From Talpa occidentalis (lineage: Eukaryota > Chordata > Mammalia > Eulipotyphla > Talpidae), in contig NW_023603184.1 of NCBI RefSeq assembly GCF_014898055.3, forward strand, positions 121,944,615-122,008,614: 64,000 nt of DNA, in the 5' to 3' direction. Numbering within the stretch: position 1 is the stretch's first letter; each line of letters opens with the position of its first letter. Below, piece by piece: positions 12,727-26,619 of this stretch. A program made the translations under genes and the position numbers. Under the pieces are notes generated by a model. The model saw nothing but the letters and a program-made list of their open reading frames with translations. It was not told the DNA's origin and made no database searches.

Positions 12727-13004
12727 CCTTCCTGGAGGCGCAAGGGATTATGTCTCAGCACCATGAAGCTCTAGGCAGCCACTGCAGCACAAGTTCAATC
12801 CCTGGCCAGGGAGCTAAGCCATATGGTGCAGCACACCTCTCTTGTCTCAATTGCTGCTCCCTGCAGCAGTGTATTTCAGTCAATCTGCCTGCTCTGCTCC
12901 CTACTCTGTCTCTGGTAGATCCTCTCACCCCTCAACCCCCATACCTCTGGCTTGCACCCCAGCTCTTGTATGCACAAATAAATAAATCTTTTTTTTTTTT
13001 TTTT
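12727..13004 (+). mobile_element. T+ SINE, older subfamily, plus strand
   Basis: Diverged head CCTTCCTGGAGGCGCAAG, B-box-like AGTTCAATCCCTGGCC near 12790, and the older-subfamily tail TGGCTTGCACCCCAGCTCTTGTATGCAC followed by AAATAAATAAATC and a T-run. A perfect 11-bp target-site duplication AAGGTCTAGAG flanks it (12716-12726, 13005-13015). It differs from the younger subfamily mainly in the last 60 bp. Confidence 0.9.
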
Positions 13005-13234
13005 AAGGTCTAGAGAGTCCCATTTCCTGACTCCTGGTATAGTGCTTCATCAATTTCGTGACTCCCATCCTCATCCTCTGTCCATCCCATTCATTCAGTC
13101 TTCTCTAATCCCTGCAGTTTGCTTCAGATCATTCAGTGGGAGCAAAGTAGAAGTTACTCTGAGCTATAACTCCTGAGCAAATCATAATTGCATCTGTACG
13201 TTAGTTCTTTATGTGAAGATTTGAACTAGATGAG

Positions 13235-13445
13235 CTCCAAAATCAAATCCATGGATAGCATGGTATAGGGGGAAGATCAGACCATGGGCACTGTATAGAA
13301 TAATACAAGGTTTGATCTTTGATCCTTCTGTTTCCTGGCTGTATGATTTGGAAAAATTATACAACTTCTTTGGCTATTAGTTTCCTCTTATGTAAAACAA
13401 GAGATGCTAACGTTAACTTTGAAGTAATCTTGTGAAAAGTAAATA
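13235..13445 (+). repeat. MIR relic
   Basis: Plus-strand MIR order is clear: AGCATGGTATAGGGGGAAGA near 13257, TGGCTGTATGATTTGGAAAA near 13336, TAGTTTCCTCTTATGTAAAA near 13379, and AATCTTGTGAAAAGTAAATA near 13426. Confidence 0.8.
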
Positions 13446-13503
13446 AAATATATGTATATATAAATATATGAAATATATATGTGTGTATATATATACATAT
13501 AAT
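13441..13503. repeat. AT-rich dinucleotide-like repeat
   Basis: Imperfect (TA)n/(TG)n tract of about 60 bp made of TATATG, TATATA and GTGTG units. It follows the MIR 3' end, where microsatellites often arise. Confidence 0.8.
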
Positions 13504-15681
13504 AAAGGAATTTGACAAATTTCAAGAGCACATTAAATGTCAATTATTCCTTTTTGTGTTAGCACTTGCTATATTCTAAAGGAATATACATTATTTTTAA
13601 TAGTAGTTTGTCGTTATCTATTAAGGTTTTGCTAGCTTTATTAACTTCAAATGATAAGCATTAATTTAAATATAATAAACATTTATATGATCAAAATAGC
13701 TTTATGATACAATATTTTTATTAAGCAATGAGTATGCAGGACCTTAGTACTGATTACTTTCCTCAGTATTCAGCTCAGAAGACCTGAGATTCAGTGACAA
13801 GAAATGTGGGCATATTTTAATATGATTCTTATCTTCTGTTTCTAACAGTAATATGAAAATTAAGTAGGTGAATTATACGTAACTGAGCAGATGGAATCTT
13901 ATTGCATAGACTTATCCTTTAAACCAGTAAATAAAAAGAAGTAGATCCATGTGGAAAAAATTATTAATTATCTTAAAAAATTTGGAGCATAGATTATGCA
14001 TGTAAATAATTCTGCTTGTCCAAATGTTTCATTAAAACTGGGAAATATAAGTATATAATTTATTTTTTTATAATCATTTAAGCTTACTATTAAACTAAGA
14101 CTTTGGAAAAATTAAGCCAGTATTATCAGAGAAAGGGTAATAAACCACATACCTAGCTCACAAAAAAGAGCAACTCACCAATTACAATGGATGTGAAGGT
14201 TTTAAAATGGAGTTCTGGCAGAGCTGAGCAAGATTATATAAAAAAAATCTACAAATAAGGATTTTTCTCTTTTTGTTTCTCTTGTCACAAGCAAGGAGCA
14301 TTTGGGTAACTTTTTTAAATTTAAATTTTTTATTTTTAACATGTATTAATTTGAAGCATCATTTCAAGTCCAGGTGCTGTGTGGAAAGTGATTGATGTTC
14401 CAAGGAAGGGAAAAGGGTGACTACTGGTAGACATCCAAGTTATGAACACTTAAAAATCCTGGGAAATACACATTTCCTCTAAGAATAGAGCCACACAAAG
14501 ACTCTCATTTTATTTGTTTGTTTGTTGCTTCATACATCCAAAGTAATATTATAAGCAGTTTTCAAATAAACATAATTAATCTTTGACCCTATCAAAATAA
14601 TTACCCATTTAACTTATCTATATTTGTGTTTACTAAAAAGAGCCAAAGCTATGTTTTAATGTATATGGTTTAGTACTGCCTATATTCTAAAAGTGTCCTA
14701 CTTTCATATAAAAAAGATTTTTCAATTTTTGTTTCATTTTAAAAGTAACGTGAAATATTTTACTTTAGAAAATATTAGAAAGTAAGCTTGAACAGGGAAT
14801 TAAATTATTTTTTATAAAGTTCACCTTTTTGTTTTCAAAAGCGAGTATATATATTTCTTGGTATAAGGACTTAAAAATAGTACCTGAGTTCTGTTGTATG
14901 CCACCTATTAAAATAAAACATTTGATAAATATGACTAAAGGCATGAAGTTAATCATTGGCTTCATATTCAGAAAAAAAAACAACCCCTCATTTTAAGCCC
15001 AATTCTTGGGTGTTCAAACAGTACATATTCAATGAGAAAAATTATTCTGCAGTTATTTCTGTTCACAGTCTCCAATTGGAAGATGCTAGAGTTTTCAAAG
15101 GTACTATCAATATATATCTATTTTCTGGTCAAGGATGTGCCAATTTGAACAGATTCCATTTTAGATTAAGATTGAGGAGCTCCCCACATTTGTACCTAAA
15201 GTTGCTAAATTTTTTAATAATAAAGATGTGATAGAACCTCATCACTGGAACTCAACAAAGAAAAAATAATAAAAACAACAGAAATATCCAACTTGTATGA
15301 GACATCATTTTTATTTAGATTTTTCCTCCATAATATAAATTCTCAAAATATAAAACCAGGAACTCACTAGGTCCTATGTTCAGGGTCCAGACCACAAAGA
15401 AAACTAATATAAACCTAACTACTTGAAACAGAAACTTAAATAATAAAAATAAGTCAAATGCAATTTACCGATAACTGAAGTCAGAAATAAGGCTAAAGAT
15501 GTGAGTAAATGGACATGATCTAACTTCTTAAAACTTCTAGTAGTAGTTTTGACCTTCAATGGTCTCTATCAAGATAAGAAATATTATGCTCATATCAGTA
15601 TTTTAAAGAGGAAAATGTTACACAAGTCATAAACTTATAGATAGCATGATTCTTTCATTATCCATTTATAATTAGTTCAAG
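13504..15681. other. No recognised feature
   Basis: AT-rich DNA without identifiable genes. Homopolymer and AAT-rich patches only. Open frames at 14765-14983 (minus) and 14956-15231 (plus) overlap head to head and carry no domain signature. Confidence 0.5.
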
Positions 15682-15940
15682 TTTTTTTTAAAGATTTATT
15701 TATTTATGCATGCAAGAGCTGGGTTAGGCCAGAGATGTGTGGGTGGGGGTGGTGGGAGGACTCACTAGAGACAGAATGGGGAGCAGAACAGGCAGATCCA
15801 CAGAAACAACACTGCTGAGGGGAGTAGCGGGCAAGACTAGAGAGGTCTGCTGTGCCATATGAGTAGCTCCCTGGGTGCTGCAGTGACTGTGAATAGCTTC
15901 ATAGTGTTTGTCTTAACCCCTTGCACCACCAGGGAGGCCC
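15682..15940 (-). mobile_element. T+ SINE, older subfamily, minus strand
   Basis: Reversed tail AAAGATTTATTTATTTATGC, then GCAAGAGCTGGG, body, and the reversed head CCACCAGGGAGGCCCC at the right end. Flanks share a GTCAAGTTT-like duplication (about 15675-15684 and 15947-15957). Confidence 0.9.
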
Positions 15941-18900
15941 CTATTGGGTCAAGTTTATACAGCCTTTAGAATTAGGAAGATTAGCTCAATTGATGAGGAA
16001 ATTGTTCCAGTAAGTTCAGAGAACCATTTTGGTGTTCAGAGATAAAAGTTAACTGCATTCTGTGCTTTGGTATAACAGAGAAAAAGATAATTCTGTTAAG
16101 GTTATCTATACAAGGATATGCCATTAGCTCCAAAGAGAAGAAGGTCAAAACAACATAGATCACAATTAATCTATTGCTACTTCTAAAAATATAATTCCCA
16201 TCCCCTTCATAATACTGGGTCAGTGGTATCTTTGGCACCATTCACTACAAATTTAGTTCATATTTTAGCATTTGAGTAATTACAAATCTGAATTTAAAAT
16301 GTAGCGTTGTATTTTTTTTCTAGTTCCCTTAATGTCAATTGTGTTTTCACAAGTTCTACCCAGAAAATGTGTAATTATATGCAAAGAACTGTTTGTCTTA
16401 CATAGTATCCTGTACAGATGTTTCCCAATTCCAGTACTTAATTCAGCACTCTTAGGATTCAAGGATAACCAAAGCCTATACTGCTAAATCATTCAAAAGA
16501 GCTTTTAAAATTTTCATTTCAAAGTATTGTTAAATAAAATGTTTTCACTCGTTTGTTCATTCATGTACTCACTTATTCATTAACTATTTATGGAGTGCCT
16601 ACAATGTGCTGGACTCTGTCATATAGACAGGTAAAAAGACAAATCTGACATACAAATTTATAAATACATCCATCTACTTCCTACCCGCCTTGAGCAAACA
16701 CAGTATTATTATATTACAAATCACAAATGGAAGAGAACTTTTCTTGACCTAATTGTGCCTTTAGCAAGTTATATTATTATTTTGGGAAAAGGATTGAACC
16801 TTACAAGTTACACCTCTGAGCAGACAACAGCTGTTAAAAAGAAAAAGTCTCTAGTTATACAGCTCTGGCTTCTGTTCATTATGTGATTATTATTATAAGT
16901 CAAAAGTCTATAGCAATAAAAACGACATCAACAGGAACAACAATAACCATAATATGCACCAAATATCGTCTACAGCTATATGAACAGTGTACATTCATTA
17001 CAGGAGGGCAAGTGGGAAGCCTTGGAGACTAGCTGACTCAATAGAAGACCAATAAGGAACAAATCATAGTAGCCCTTCAACTTCCATCAGGTCACAAGGC
17101 ACTTAGAATAGAAATTAAAATCTGTTTACAACTTGAAAAATGAACTTCCAATCATGAAAAAGAAGATCTGTGATCCTATACCTGTGAATCATAAATAGTG
17201 TTGTAAAACAATGTTACTCAATAAAAAAAATGTTTATAATGTTTAAAATAAAACTGTTTGGACCATAAAGAAATCACAGCACTTTATCATTTCAAATAAA
17301 AAATAACTAAACTTTTGTGTAGGCAGCATATCAGGACAAAAAGGGAAAGACAAAAGACAAGCTTGTGTGCTTGATGAGCAAACACTGTATTGCCTTTTAG
17401 GAAAGGAAATAACAATAAGAAAATACATATAACAAACCAAAATAAGGTGGAAAGCTGAATGGAACAGCTCTAAGAACCCTTAAACCAATCATCCTTATAC
17501 CTCTTTACATAAACATGTTACTTGATGGACCTCAACTTGCATATTTACAAATTTTAAACAGAGAGTACTGCACCAATATGTGCGCTAAAAATTATATTCA
17601 AAAGAAACAGATTTGGATCAGATAAAATTGTACACAAATAGCAATTCTAAAATTTTCTTTTTGAAAATGATTTTATCAGTCACACCCAAGGCTCTGGACA
17701 TTCCACTTCGGTGACTACTTTGAAGAAACAGAAATTGGCGAAAGTCAAAGTCAGAAGAAAGAGCAACTTCACATGTATTACTCTTGAGCACATTCCACAA
17801 AAGGGTGTGTTTTAAGGTAATACATATAGGATAGCATTGTAAATCTATAAATAGAAAGATCTTGGTGTTCTACTAAAGCCATATTAACTCTGTTGTTAAA
17901 TTCCTAAGACTTACTGGAGATCAGATAAGCTTACCCTTGAACAAGGTGAAGAGCATGATATGCAATAATAATACTAATAATAGAATTTAAAGTCAGAAAT
18001 TTCTCAACACTCTGAACATCTCATATGTTACTTGATTATATATCACATTAGTAAAACCTTGTTAGTATAAATTCTCCAAACCCTTCAATTCTGAACTACG
18101 CACCATTTTACATTGAACTTAACATTTACTTTCCTTTTTTCTTGGGTAATACAGAGATTCTATAAAGGGTTGTTTTTTTTTTCCTCAAATTTTAATAATT
18201 TGTCAATCATTTACATATCTATATAACTTTGGGGTACATTTTCATCCCTCCATATGTACACATATTTCACTCACCCTACAAGGATTGTTAAAACTCTCAG
18301 AGCTTGAGAAATGCTCATTTATATAGTAAAACATGTTTACTAATTAAACAGACTTGTCTATTGATGAAAACAACAATTGGGCACTCTTTTCTAACCTAAT
18401 TTGAGCCATTGTGTGCAACTGAAAGGCATGAAATTGTATTTGTTTAAAATATTCTTTGATTTTTTTTTTGCCCACTAATTCTGCCCAGTATTTTCTAATT
18501 TCTTAAAAATCAGTGAGGTTTCTCTTATTCCCAGTACCACCAAATACTTCACTTTCATATTAGTCTGCATATTTCAACCATTAACTTGTTTATTTATAAA
18601 CTATTTGGTCATGGGAGAAATAAGAAAAGCTTTTAAAGATACATTTTATAAATGGACTCAGTAGTTTGTAAGCAAGCATTACTTAGTCACTGTATAAATA
18701 AATGTCTGTATCAGGACATTTTAAGTACATAAAACAGAAATGATACTGTCATATTTCTCGTAAGACTGAGGTTCCTTGAGGTTTTTATGAAACCTTGAAA
18801 AGAAAGTCTATAGAAAAGAGATTGTACATTTTACAATTATAAGTACTTCATCTAAAAAAAAAGTCGTATGGTCTAAGATTAATGCAAAAATATTATGGAC

Positions 18901-19424
18901 TGAGATTTAAACCAAATTGGTTGTGTATGCATTTACTTATCACCCAGTAGGCATGGCAGAACTCCATCTTATTATGTTTAAAAGTATAAATCTCAAATTT
19001 GTACGTCATATGGATGGAATGTATCCAGCAATAAATATGCAGTTTAGAGGAACCTTTGCAATGCTGTAGAATAATTTGGACAGCTGGTGTTATTGGTTGA
19101 TCTACAAGGTTTTTGGTGTTCTTATCAATCTGCTCTTTTACACTTAATTTAAATTTAGTATAAATATTCACTGTCAAAAAATTAAATTGGGGGAGAATGA
19201 TCTCACATTTTAACTCAGGATATAAAACCAAAATATTAGCAGATGAAGTGCATGGATAGGTGAGCTTTTGTGGTTCAAGTGGTATGGAGACAAAGTGACA
19301 ATTTGTTTTTGTTTATGCAGACTTAGACGAAGTTCTAAAATGAAAAAGAATTCTTCTAGTTGCCAGTTCTGTGATATACATGCTCTTTTTATTAGAAAAG
19401 CTTGCCAAATTGCTAATAATAATA
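15941..19424. other. Mostly unrecognised AT-rich DNA
   Basis: About 3.5 kb with no gene. Near 16555-16660 there is a short pattern (GAGTGCCTACAATGTGCTGG near 16593) typical of ancient interspersed repeats of the MIR/LINE-2 era, too short to assign. 17620-17810 has more even base composition but no reading frame with domain content. Confidence 0.5.
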
Positions 19425-19550
19425 TCATTTGCTGAGTACTCTCTCAAAGTGTTTCCACATATATTATCTCACAATATTTTCAGGAGACTGAAGTAATTTA
19501 ATATAACAAAAGGCAATTATGCATATAGTTATGTAGTAGGTAATTTGGAG
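19425..19550 (-). repeat. Possible MIR relic
   Basis: Weak reversed-MIR order: TGCTGAGTACTCTCTCAAAG near 19430, ATATTATCTCACAATATTTT near 19460, and AATTATGCATATAGTTATGT near 19514. Short and decayed. Confidence 0.4.
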
Positions 19551-21239
19551 TGTTACAAATAAAATTTGGATTAACGAGGTAGAAGAAGAAAGTATTTTCT
19601 TTCACACTTAAGAATATGGACTCGGCAGCATTAGTGTCTGTAGTTTAAAGCTACATAAACAATGGACACTAAATAGTTTTGTTCCTTTTGCATTCCCCCA
19701 GATAAATATTGTTACTATTTGGAGTAAGAGATAGCTGTGGTCTCTGCTGCCTTAAAGAGACTGTCTTCATGAAATCCTAATGACACTGCTTCTGTTTTTT
19801 CCATCTAACACAACAATGTCCACCTACCAGTTGATCAAATTAGATTCAGTCCTACATGAGACTCTGAGTTGTATTTAATTCTTTCTTCAAATGAGACAAT
19901 GTTTCTAAAAGGGTTTTTTAAAGTGAGCACAAGATCTATATAGAAAGGCAAAGACCAGGGCCTGAACATGTTAGGCATGGATTCTGTCAAGTTCAAATAA
20001 ATAACCTTATTTGACATAGAGAAACGTATTACGCAATTGTACCTATATATAAAAACAGGGAGCAACAAAAACATCCAAACATTATCTGTCAAATAACCAG
20101 CACAAAACAAGCTATTTGCAAACATGGGGCAGTTGCAAATATGGGAGGTCTTCAAGAACTTTGAAAGCCAAATAGCACACAAAATCAGAAAGTATGCACA
20201 GCTTTAATTCCTTAAATGGTAGGAGAAATTACTTAACCAGTTGTCAATTCCAAGAAATGTAGAATTTTTTAGGCAAACAAGATGAAACTATGGGAATAGA
20301 GCACCAGTTCTATTCATCCTCTAATAGAAAAATACATATACTTTCCCCCTAAATTTTACTCTCTATACCATGGCACATTACTTGACTCTAAATTGAGTTA
20401 ATGGATCGCAATAATGAATATTGATCTTATTTAAATTTTAATACAGTGGGAGATAACAGGAAAGTATCAGGTACATAGAGGGGTAGAGATACTAAATCCT
20501 TAACAATATACTTTTTTCAGAGTGGGAAATCAATAGATAATGTCTGCCCATGATAGACAATTCAAGAAATTGAATGCTTTAGAGGAAGGCATCAACACAA
20601 TTATATTTTAGTATGATGAAGGATAAGTCAAGTGCAAAATATTTATATTTTTCATCTAATGTTTTTAAAAGTTCAGCATTTTAAGAGTAGTCTTAAGCAC
20701 AGAGGACTTATCCCCATTTTTAATGTTAACAAAATAAAGTGATATTGATCAGACATAAGTAACTGCAATGAGAAAAAGCCAATGATTATTATAAGATAGC
20801 AACCTGGTTTTCCTAACCATAAAACCCATGTGATCATTATAGAAGGCTTGAGGATTTGGGGAAAGAAAAATTACCTAGAGAGTGATTAAATGTTTCAGTT
20901 CTTGGAAAACAAGAACTCATTTACCACCTTATAAATAGATACAACAAAGAAATTTTCAATATACCTCTTCCAAAATACTCATGTTACTCTTCATAGCCTA
21001 TTTCTAATTCATATATTTTACTTTATAATATTTTGATTCCATCATTTATTTTTCTCCTTTTTTGCTGTGTATAATGTATCTCTTGCCTGACCAGATGGCA
21101 GTGAATCAGCCAATAATCACGGAAGGCACATCTTAATATATTAACATCCTAATGAATTATTGCAGATCTGTTTCCAAAAGTCACAACCAATAACAAAAAT
21201 ACAGAGTTGACCTGGAAACAAGACTGCAGGATCTGAAAA
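19551..21239. other. No recognised feature
   Basis: AT-rich DNA. The longest open frame is on the minus strand (19835-20182, 115 codons); it has no recognisable domain and is not flanked by convincing splice or promoter context. I read it as chance. Confidence 0.5.
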
Positions 21240-21840
21240 CATCCTGGCATGGCATTCTTATTGTCTATCTGCAGTAGACACTCCCCTTGCTCAACCAGTT
21301 TCCATTACCAGCATTTCCTTAATACAACTTCAAACTTGGTCATCACCACCTCTTCCCCACATAGTCCAAGTGCCTCATCAGAAGCTGCCCCTTCCTCTAC
21401 TACAAAGGTAGGACTGGTTGTTCACATGCTAAACACTTTGACAGTGATTAGTTTACAAATGGGCAGACGACCCATTTTGGATCAATGAAATACAAGGAAA
21501 GGTGACCAGTAACATTAGGGAAAGCTCTTCTTTGTCCTTCTAGCACAGTAAGGGATCCTTACTTTCCTGTCAAAGGTCAACAACACAACCCAAGTTGTTC
21601 TGATTGTTCTTAACACCCATCTATTTTCCAGTAAGTTCATCAGAATTCAAAGCAAAATAGGGAGCTGGAAAGGTACCTTGATGGTAATATTGGACCACTG
21701 GATGAATCTACCCACATCCTGTTGACAATCTGAACTTCCTGTTACATGTGTAATGTTTCTTATATGCCACTCCTAATTTGGTTCTTATTACATGTATCTA
21801 ACAGAATCATAACTAACTTCAAACTGACATTTCTCAGAAT
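21240..21840 (+). mobile_element. Possible old LTR or MER-type relic
   Basis: Patches recall an old mammalian LTR/MER element: GACCCATTTTGGATCAATGA near 21470, GAACTTCCTGTTACATG near 21733, and a terminus-like stretch TACATGTATCTAACAGAATC near 21789. Family not assigned. An overlapping 79-codon open frame (21249-21488) looks incidental. Confidence 0.3.
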
Positions 21841-21903
21841 CATTAAAAGTTGTAAACCCAGAATTCAAACTAACATTTCATAGAATCATTAAAAGTTGTA
21901 AAC
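21812..21903 (+). repeat. Imperfect tandem duplication, unit about 44-46 bp
   Basis: Two adjacent copies share CAAACT(G/A)ACATTTC, AGAATCATTAAAAGTTGTAA and AAC. The copies differ at several positions, so the duplication is not very recent. Confidence 0.7.
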
Positions 21904-23394
21904 TCAAATGTAACTCAATTTTCATCTTTTTTTCTTTCTCATTTTATGTAATTCCAGAATTTGGGACTCAAATAAACCATGAAAAAATGCTGCGCTTTGT
22001 GTGTGTTATGTATGTGGTTGTGTATTATAAGGCAGTAGAGAATCCAGAATTGAGTGGGAATTTTCTGGAGCTTATATAGCAATCACGGTAAGCAGAATGT
22101 ATGAAATAAAGATTGTCAAAGAGGCAAAGGGACAGTGGGGGAGAGAAGCTAGGAAAGACATGTAAACAGAATCTTATGCATACTATAAGACACACTATTA
22201 TTATTTGACATATGAATATGTCTCAATGAAAGGGGATAAAAGACAACATGAACAGAGGTAAAGAAATGCAAGTATGGTAAATATACGACTAGCTGTTCAG
22301 TGTGGTTTTGTATAGGAAAGTAAAAAGAGAGGCTGTAGCCATGAGAATGCCATGTTGAGGAATCTCCTGATCATCTGGAAGGATTCTGAGCTTAGATGAG
22401 TAACATAAAACGTTCTATTTTAGGAGATTAATCTGACTGTGCAATTTTTAATTAACATTGATGGTAATGCTAACAGGTAAGAAAACCATTTATAGAATTA
22501 TTTTAGTAATCCATAAAAGAGTTCATGAATTCATGTGATGACATAAATTCTAAATTGCAAATATATCATAGAAATAATTTCTACAGTTCTGAAAAATTGA
22601 AGAAAGTTGTCTGTGTGTTTATAATTGTGAATTTGTTTAAGATTACTTAGAATTATTTATTCTTATTAAAAAAAACTCGAAGGTATATTTTACTTTTTAG
22701 TCTACTCTACTTCAGCATATTCAGCTACAATTTAAAAATGTGTTTTCCATGTAATAAACAATCCAAAAAACTAACTGAGTCATCACTAGTTGCTGAATTA
22801 AATTGGAGTATGGTATCTTATTATTTGATTATTTCTTAATGTATTATTTGTAAGCCTAAGGCTCAAAATATGGCAAATAGAAGACATACAAGATTGTCTG
22901 TTCTTTCAAAGACATAATGTGAAGTTGTCACCATAATCTGGTTAAAAATCCTAAATAGCAAGAATACTGGTCTCCTAGACGGAGTAATTGTAATTAACCT
23001 TATAAAAATAAGATTTGCACAGTATGTGGAAAATTAAGGATATAAACAACCATTAAAAGAAAAGCCTAATCACATTATAATAATTGCATTCAACTGTCAC
23101 AATAGGTAATACTAGTATCCTATTTTAAATGCCATCATAAATAATATAAAATGATAATGCTATATTGTATTATTATTCTTTCAATAATAATGGGATTTGA
23201 ATGTGTATGCTGTATTTTTTTTTAAGAATAGGGTGGATATTAAGTTTAATTATATTAGGAAGGTGTTTACATACATCAATATGTTTTAGGGTTGGGGCAA
23301 CAACAGGAATAGAAAAAAGGAAATTTGGTTCATTTCTGTTTACAATAGTTTTATTTTTTTAATCTATGGTTAATAACTTGCCATCCCAGTGATA
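21841..23394. other. No recognised feature
   Basis: AT-rich DNA. A short local duplication is visible: ACTAAC/ACTGACATTTC...AGAATCATTAAAAGTTGTAAAC occurs at about 21826-21858 and again at about 21869-21902, an imperfect tandem copy of about 44 bp. No gene seen. Confidence 0.5.
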
Positions 23395-23640
23395 GAAGTA
23401 AGCATGGTGGCTTAGAACTTTGACTCGGCAGTGCCAGGAAAAATTAAATTCTGAAATTGTATGATTTGGATAAGTTCCTTAACCACTTCAAGCCTTAAAT
23501 TTTTCACCTATTATATTGACAAATCTCTACCCTGACCTTAAAGGGTTTTTGGTAGTTTAATAAGAGCTTCTGAATTTAGCACTTGCTACTATAATAATAC
23601 TAAGTATTAAATAAGTGATACTATTTTGATTATAATTATT
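23395..23640 (+). repeat. MIR relic
   Basis: Plus-strand MIR order: AAGCATGGTGGCTTAGAACT near 23400, ATGATTTGGATAAGTTCCTT near 23461, TTAACCACTTCAAGCC, and a trailing ATACTAAGTATTAAATAAGT near 23598. The GGTTCGAATCCC-like B box is destroyed. Confidence 0.7.
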
Positions 23641-26119
23641 GTTTTCTACCTTAACTTTTATCTTTTTACATTTGAGATATAAGAAAGATGGAAGAGAGAA
23701 TTGACAAAAAAGAGTAACAATATATTACCTTCCTTCCTGTTTCCTGCCCACCTGTCTACTAGAGCACTGACTTCAGAGAATACTAAGATTAGTCAGTCAT
23801 TACTGTGGTCGGTGACCTTTAATGGACACTTATAGAGCATGTGATAGAGACTTTTAGGAGATACAAAATGAGACAGTCCTCAGAGTATCTCTGTGTGGGA
23901 GATAGCTCTGAGTTCCCATCAAAATCAGAAGATTTTGCATCTCCTATCTTCTGGTTCACTAGAAACCTCTGTAAGTGTGGCCATGTCCAAAACATCTATT
24001 TATTGGAGGCATCCTTTACAATATGCTGGTATATTTAGTGGCCTATTTACAAACTTAGGGAGCTGTGTCTGCTAAAAACATAATAAATACACACTAGAGG
24101 GAGAAATTTTAGACAACACTAGCCCTACTTTCTTTGTTCTTACAGTTGTTTTATGCAAATGTTAAAAAAACTTCATGAATCAGTACATACTATTCCTCCC
24201 TCAAAGACATTAATTTTATTACATTATTATATTGTGGTAATTCATTCTTTTCATGACTATATAAAAGAAGTACAGAAGAAATGGGCACAAGAAATGACTG
24301 TCTAGTTGCCTGAATATTTGTTTAGCAATCATAAAAAACTACAAGTGAGAATTTTCTCTGCTTTAAATAATGTGTGTACTTCTCTGATTGATATGCAGGA
24401 GTGAATCGCTTAACTTGTGCGCACCCACCTAGCTCCCTGTTCTCTGTATCTCATTCTGCTCTGGTACCAGGTATGGTAGAAATTACCATGAACTGACAAA
24501 AATACATTTCTTTAGAAAACAGTTATCTGGTCAATTCCGCAAGTCAAATTCCCCAAGTCAAATTTTCCTGCTAAAGACTAAAATAAAGAGAAAACAAAGA
24601 TTTGTTTTTTAAAGGAAAGAAATTAATATTAAACTCATAAACTAATGAAAGAACAGAAGGTTAAACTCCAGTCCAAAATACGTATATAAAGAGAAAGAAT
24701 GACTCAGGGATCTGTTTAAATCAGTCAAATGTCTTATCAAATAAGAGATAACAATCAAAATTTATTTGATTGTGGTTTGAGTATATATGAAAAATGATTA
24801 AAATTCTATATGGATAGGTGATTAAGAAAAAATATCAGACACCTGTAAACTGAAGCAATAAGAGGAAAAAAAAGAACAGCCTACAAAATTAATCTCTATT
24901 ACAAGTAAAACTGGTTGATGAGCTTTGTGGAGTTTATCTGTATTGCTTCATAATGTGAAGTTTATAGGAAAAGCATCACTGGCTGATCACATTGCTACAG
25001 AGGAATATTTCTTGAGAACTGAAAAGTCACAGAGGAGAAAGTTTAGAGTAACGACTTGAAAGCAGATGAAACTGGCCTACAATGCAAGAAAATGCCTTCA
25101 AGAACATTCATATCCAAGAATGAAACACAAGGGTAAGATTTCAGGTAGCCCTGGGCAGACTGATACGTATTTGATGGTAACCCAGTAAGCTTTAAGGTTA
25201 AATTATATTTATTCTACCATAAAACTCCAGGATATCAAGGTGCAAGGAAATATTTCTTTGACTATATATATTCAATCAAATGAAAATCCAGGAGCAGAGC
25301 AAGACTAGCTGCACTGTTTCAAATCATGTTCATACTCTAGTGGTATTCATAAATTTGCAATGTTTGAAAGCCTCCACCTTTGCAAATGTAGAGCCTAGTA
25401 TATTTACCTTCAAATACATTTGCCATGTTGTAGTAAAAAAGATCTAAGCGTTCCTTCATATGGTACATAGCTTATAGTTAATTGATTTCATTCTAAGCTG
25501 TAAATATTTTTAGTCTAGGCTCTTTATTACTCTTTTTTTGAATCAGATATAGTAAGCATTATTCTCTGAAGTAGATATCCATTAAATTCAAGTCAAACAA
25601 AAATTTTATTTAGAAATAGACGATGCTCTTATTGATTCTATATTCTAAGTCAGAGCCATCAGGTGAAAAATATATTTTTAGTAACATGCTTAAAAAGTGA
25701 TCTCAAATTCATTTCCTTAAAGGATTGCATGGAATTATTCAAAGTGGCCACAATTTACTCCCTGACTTTTACCCAAATTGTAATTAATTTCTAGAGAGTA
25801 ATGCTCTAAGAAGGATAGTATCATGTCAAGTTTGACAGCCTTAAGTGTGAGATCTACACATTCCATTGCACAGTGAATATTTATTCTATAAAGTTCTGTT
25901 GCAATGCTTCAAATTTAAAAGGAAACACATGGGGTGGGATACATGTCTTGAGAACTCAGAATATTTTTTTTTCATAACATATTCAAGTAGTTGCTTCTTT
26001 TCATGGAGTTTTTTAGTTAACGATTATCTGATTTATCTTATTGCGTTGGTGTGATGACCACAGAGTGTCTATGTAGAGTGTAGAGGTAAAAACATTGACT
26101 TAATATTTTTTTTAAATTC
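23641..26119. other. No recognised feature
   Basis: About 2.5 kb of AT-rich DNA without identifiable genes, RNA genes or clear repeats. Open frames near 23841-24075 and 25866-26054 have no domain signature. Confidence 0.5.
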
Positions 26120-26600
26120 CCCCCAAATGATACAAGTAACCTAATGATGAATGTATTTTTGATGGCAAATTTGTTTCCATAGTAACATGTTAAGATATCA
26201 TTCTTTGCGATGATGCAGAATACAAAAGTGAATCATTGACGGTTCCTTGAAATATAACAATTGTAATGAATAAGGGTTAATTGAAACATGTTGAGGGTAA
26301 ATAAAATGACATATTGTCAAAAATTGATCTCTGCAAGAATGGCTCTTTGAAATTTTCTGTGTAGCTCCATTGCTTCATAAGTCAGCCTCAAAAACTTAAT
26401 GCGCATTACTGAAATGGAAGTACAGTGGTGCTACTTCAGCAATCAAGACTGAATTTTATTTTTGTGGCTTTCACCTCTGTGGTTCTGTTTGTTGGGGCAG
26501 GTAGTTAGAACTTCAAATGCCAGCCAACAGATTTGTTTTGTGCATGACCCTAGTATCATTGGAAATGTATTGGTTTCCTATGATGACTAAATAGACATCC
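26120..26600. other. Candidate conserved non-coding block
   Basis: No repeat text and no sustained reading frame. The stretch has mixed composition, several isolated CpGs (TTTGCGATGATG near 26206, ATTGACGG near 26236, AATGCGCATT near 26398) in an otherwise CpG-poor region, and many TAAT/ATTA cores. This is the texture of distal enhancers, but conservation cannot be judged from one sequence. Confidence 0.25.
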
Positions 26601-26619
26601 AAAGTCTATTCATCTTTCA

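Noticed and set aside
19835..20182. Minus-strand open frame of 115 codons
   Set aside because: No homology recognised, no promoter, no poly(A) signal arrangement and no splice-site support.
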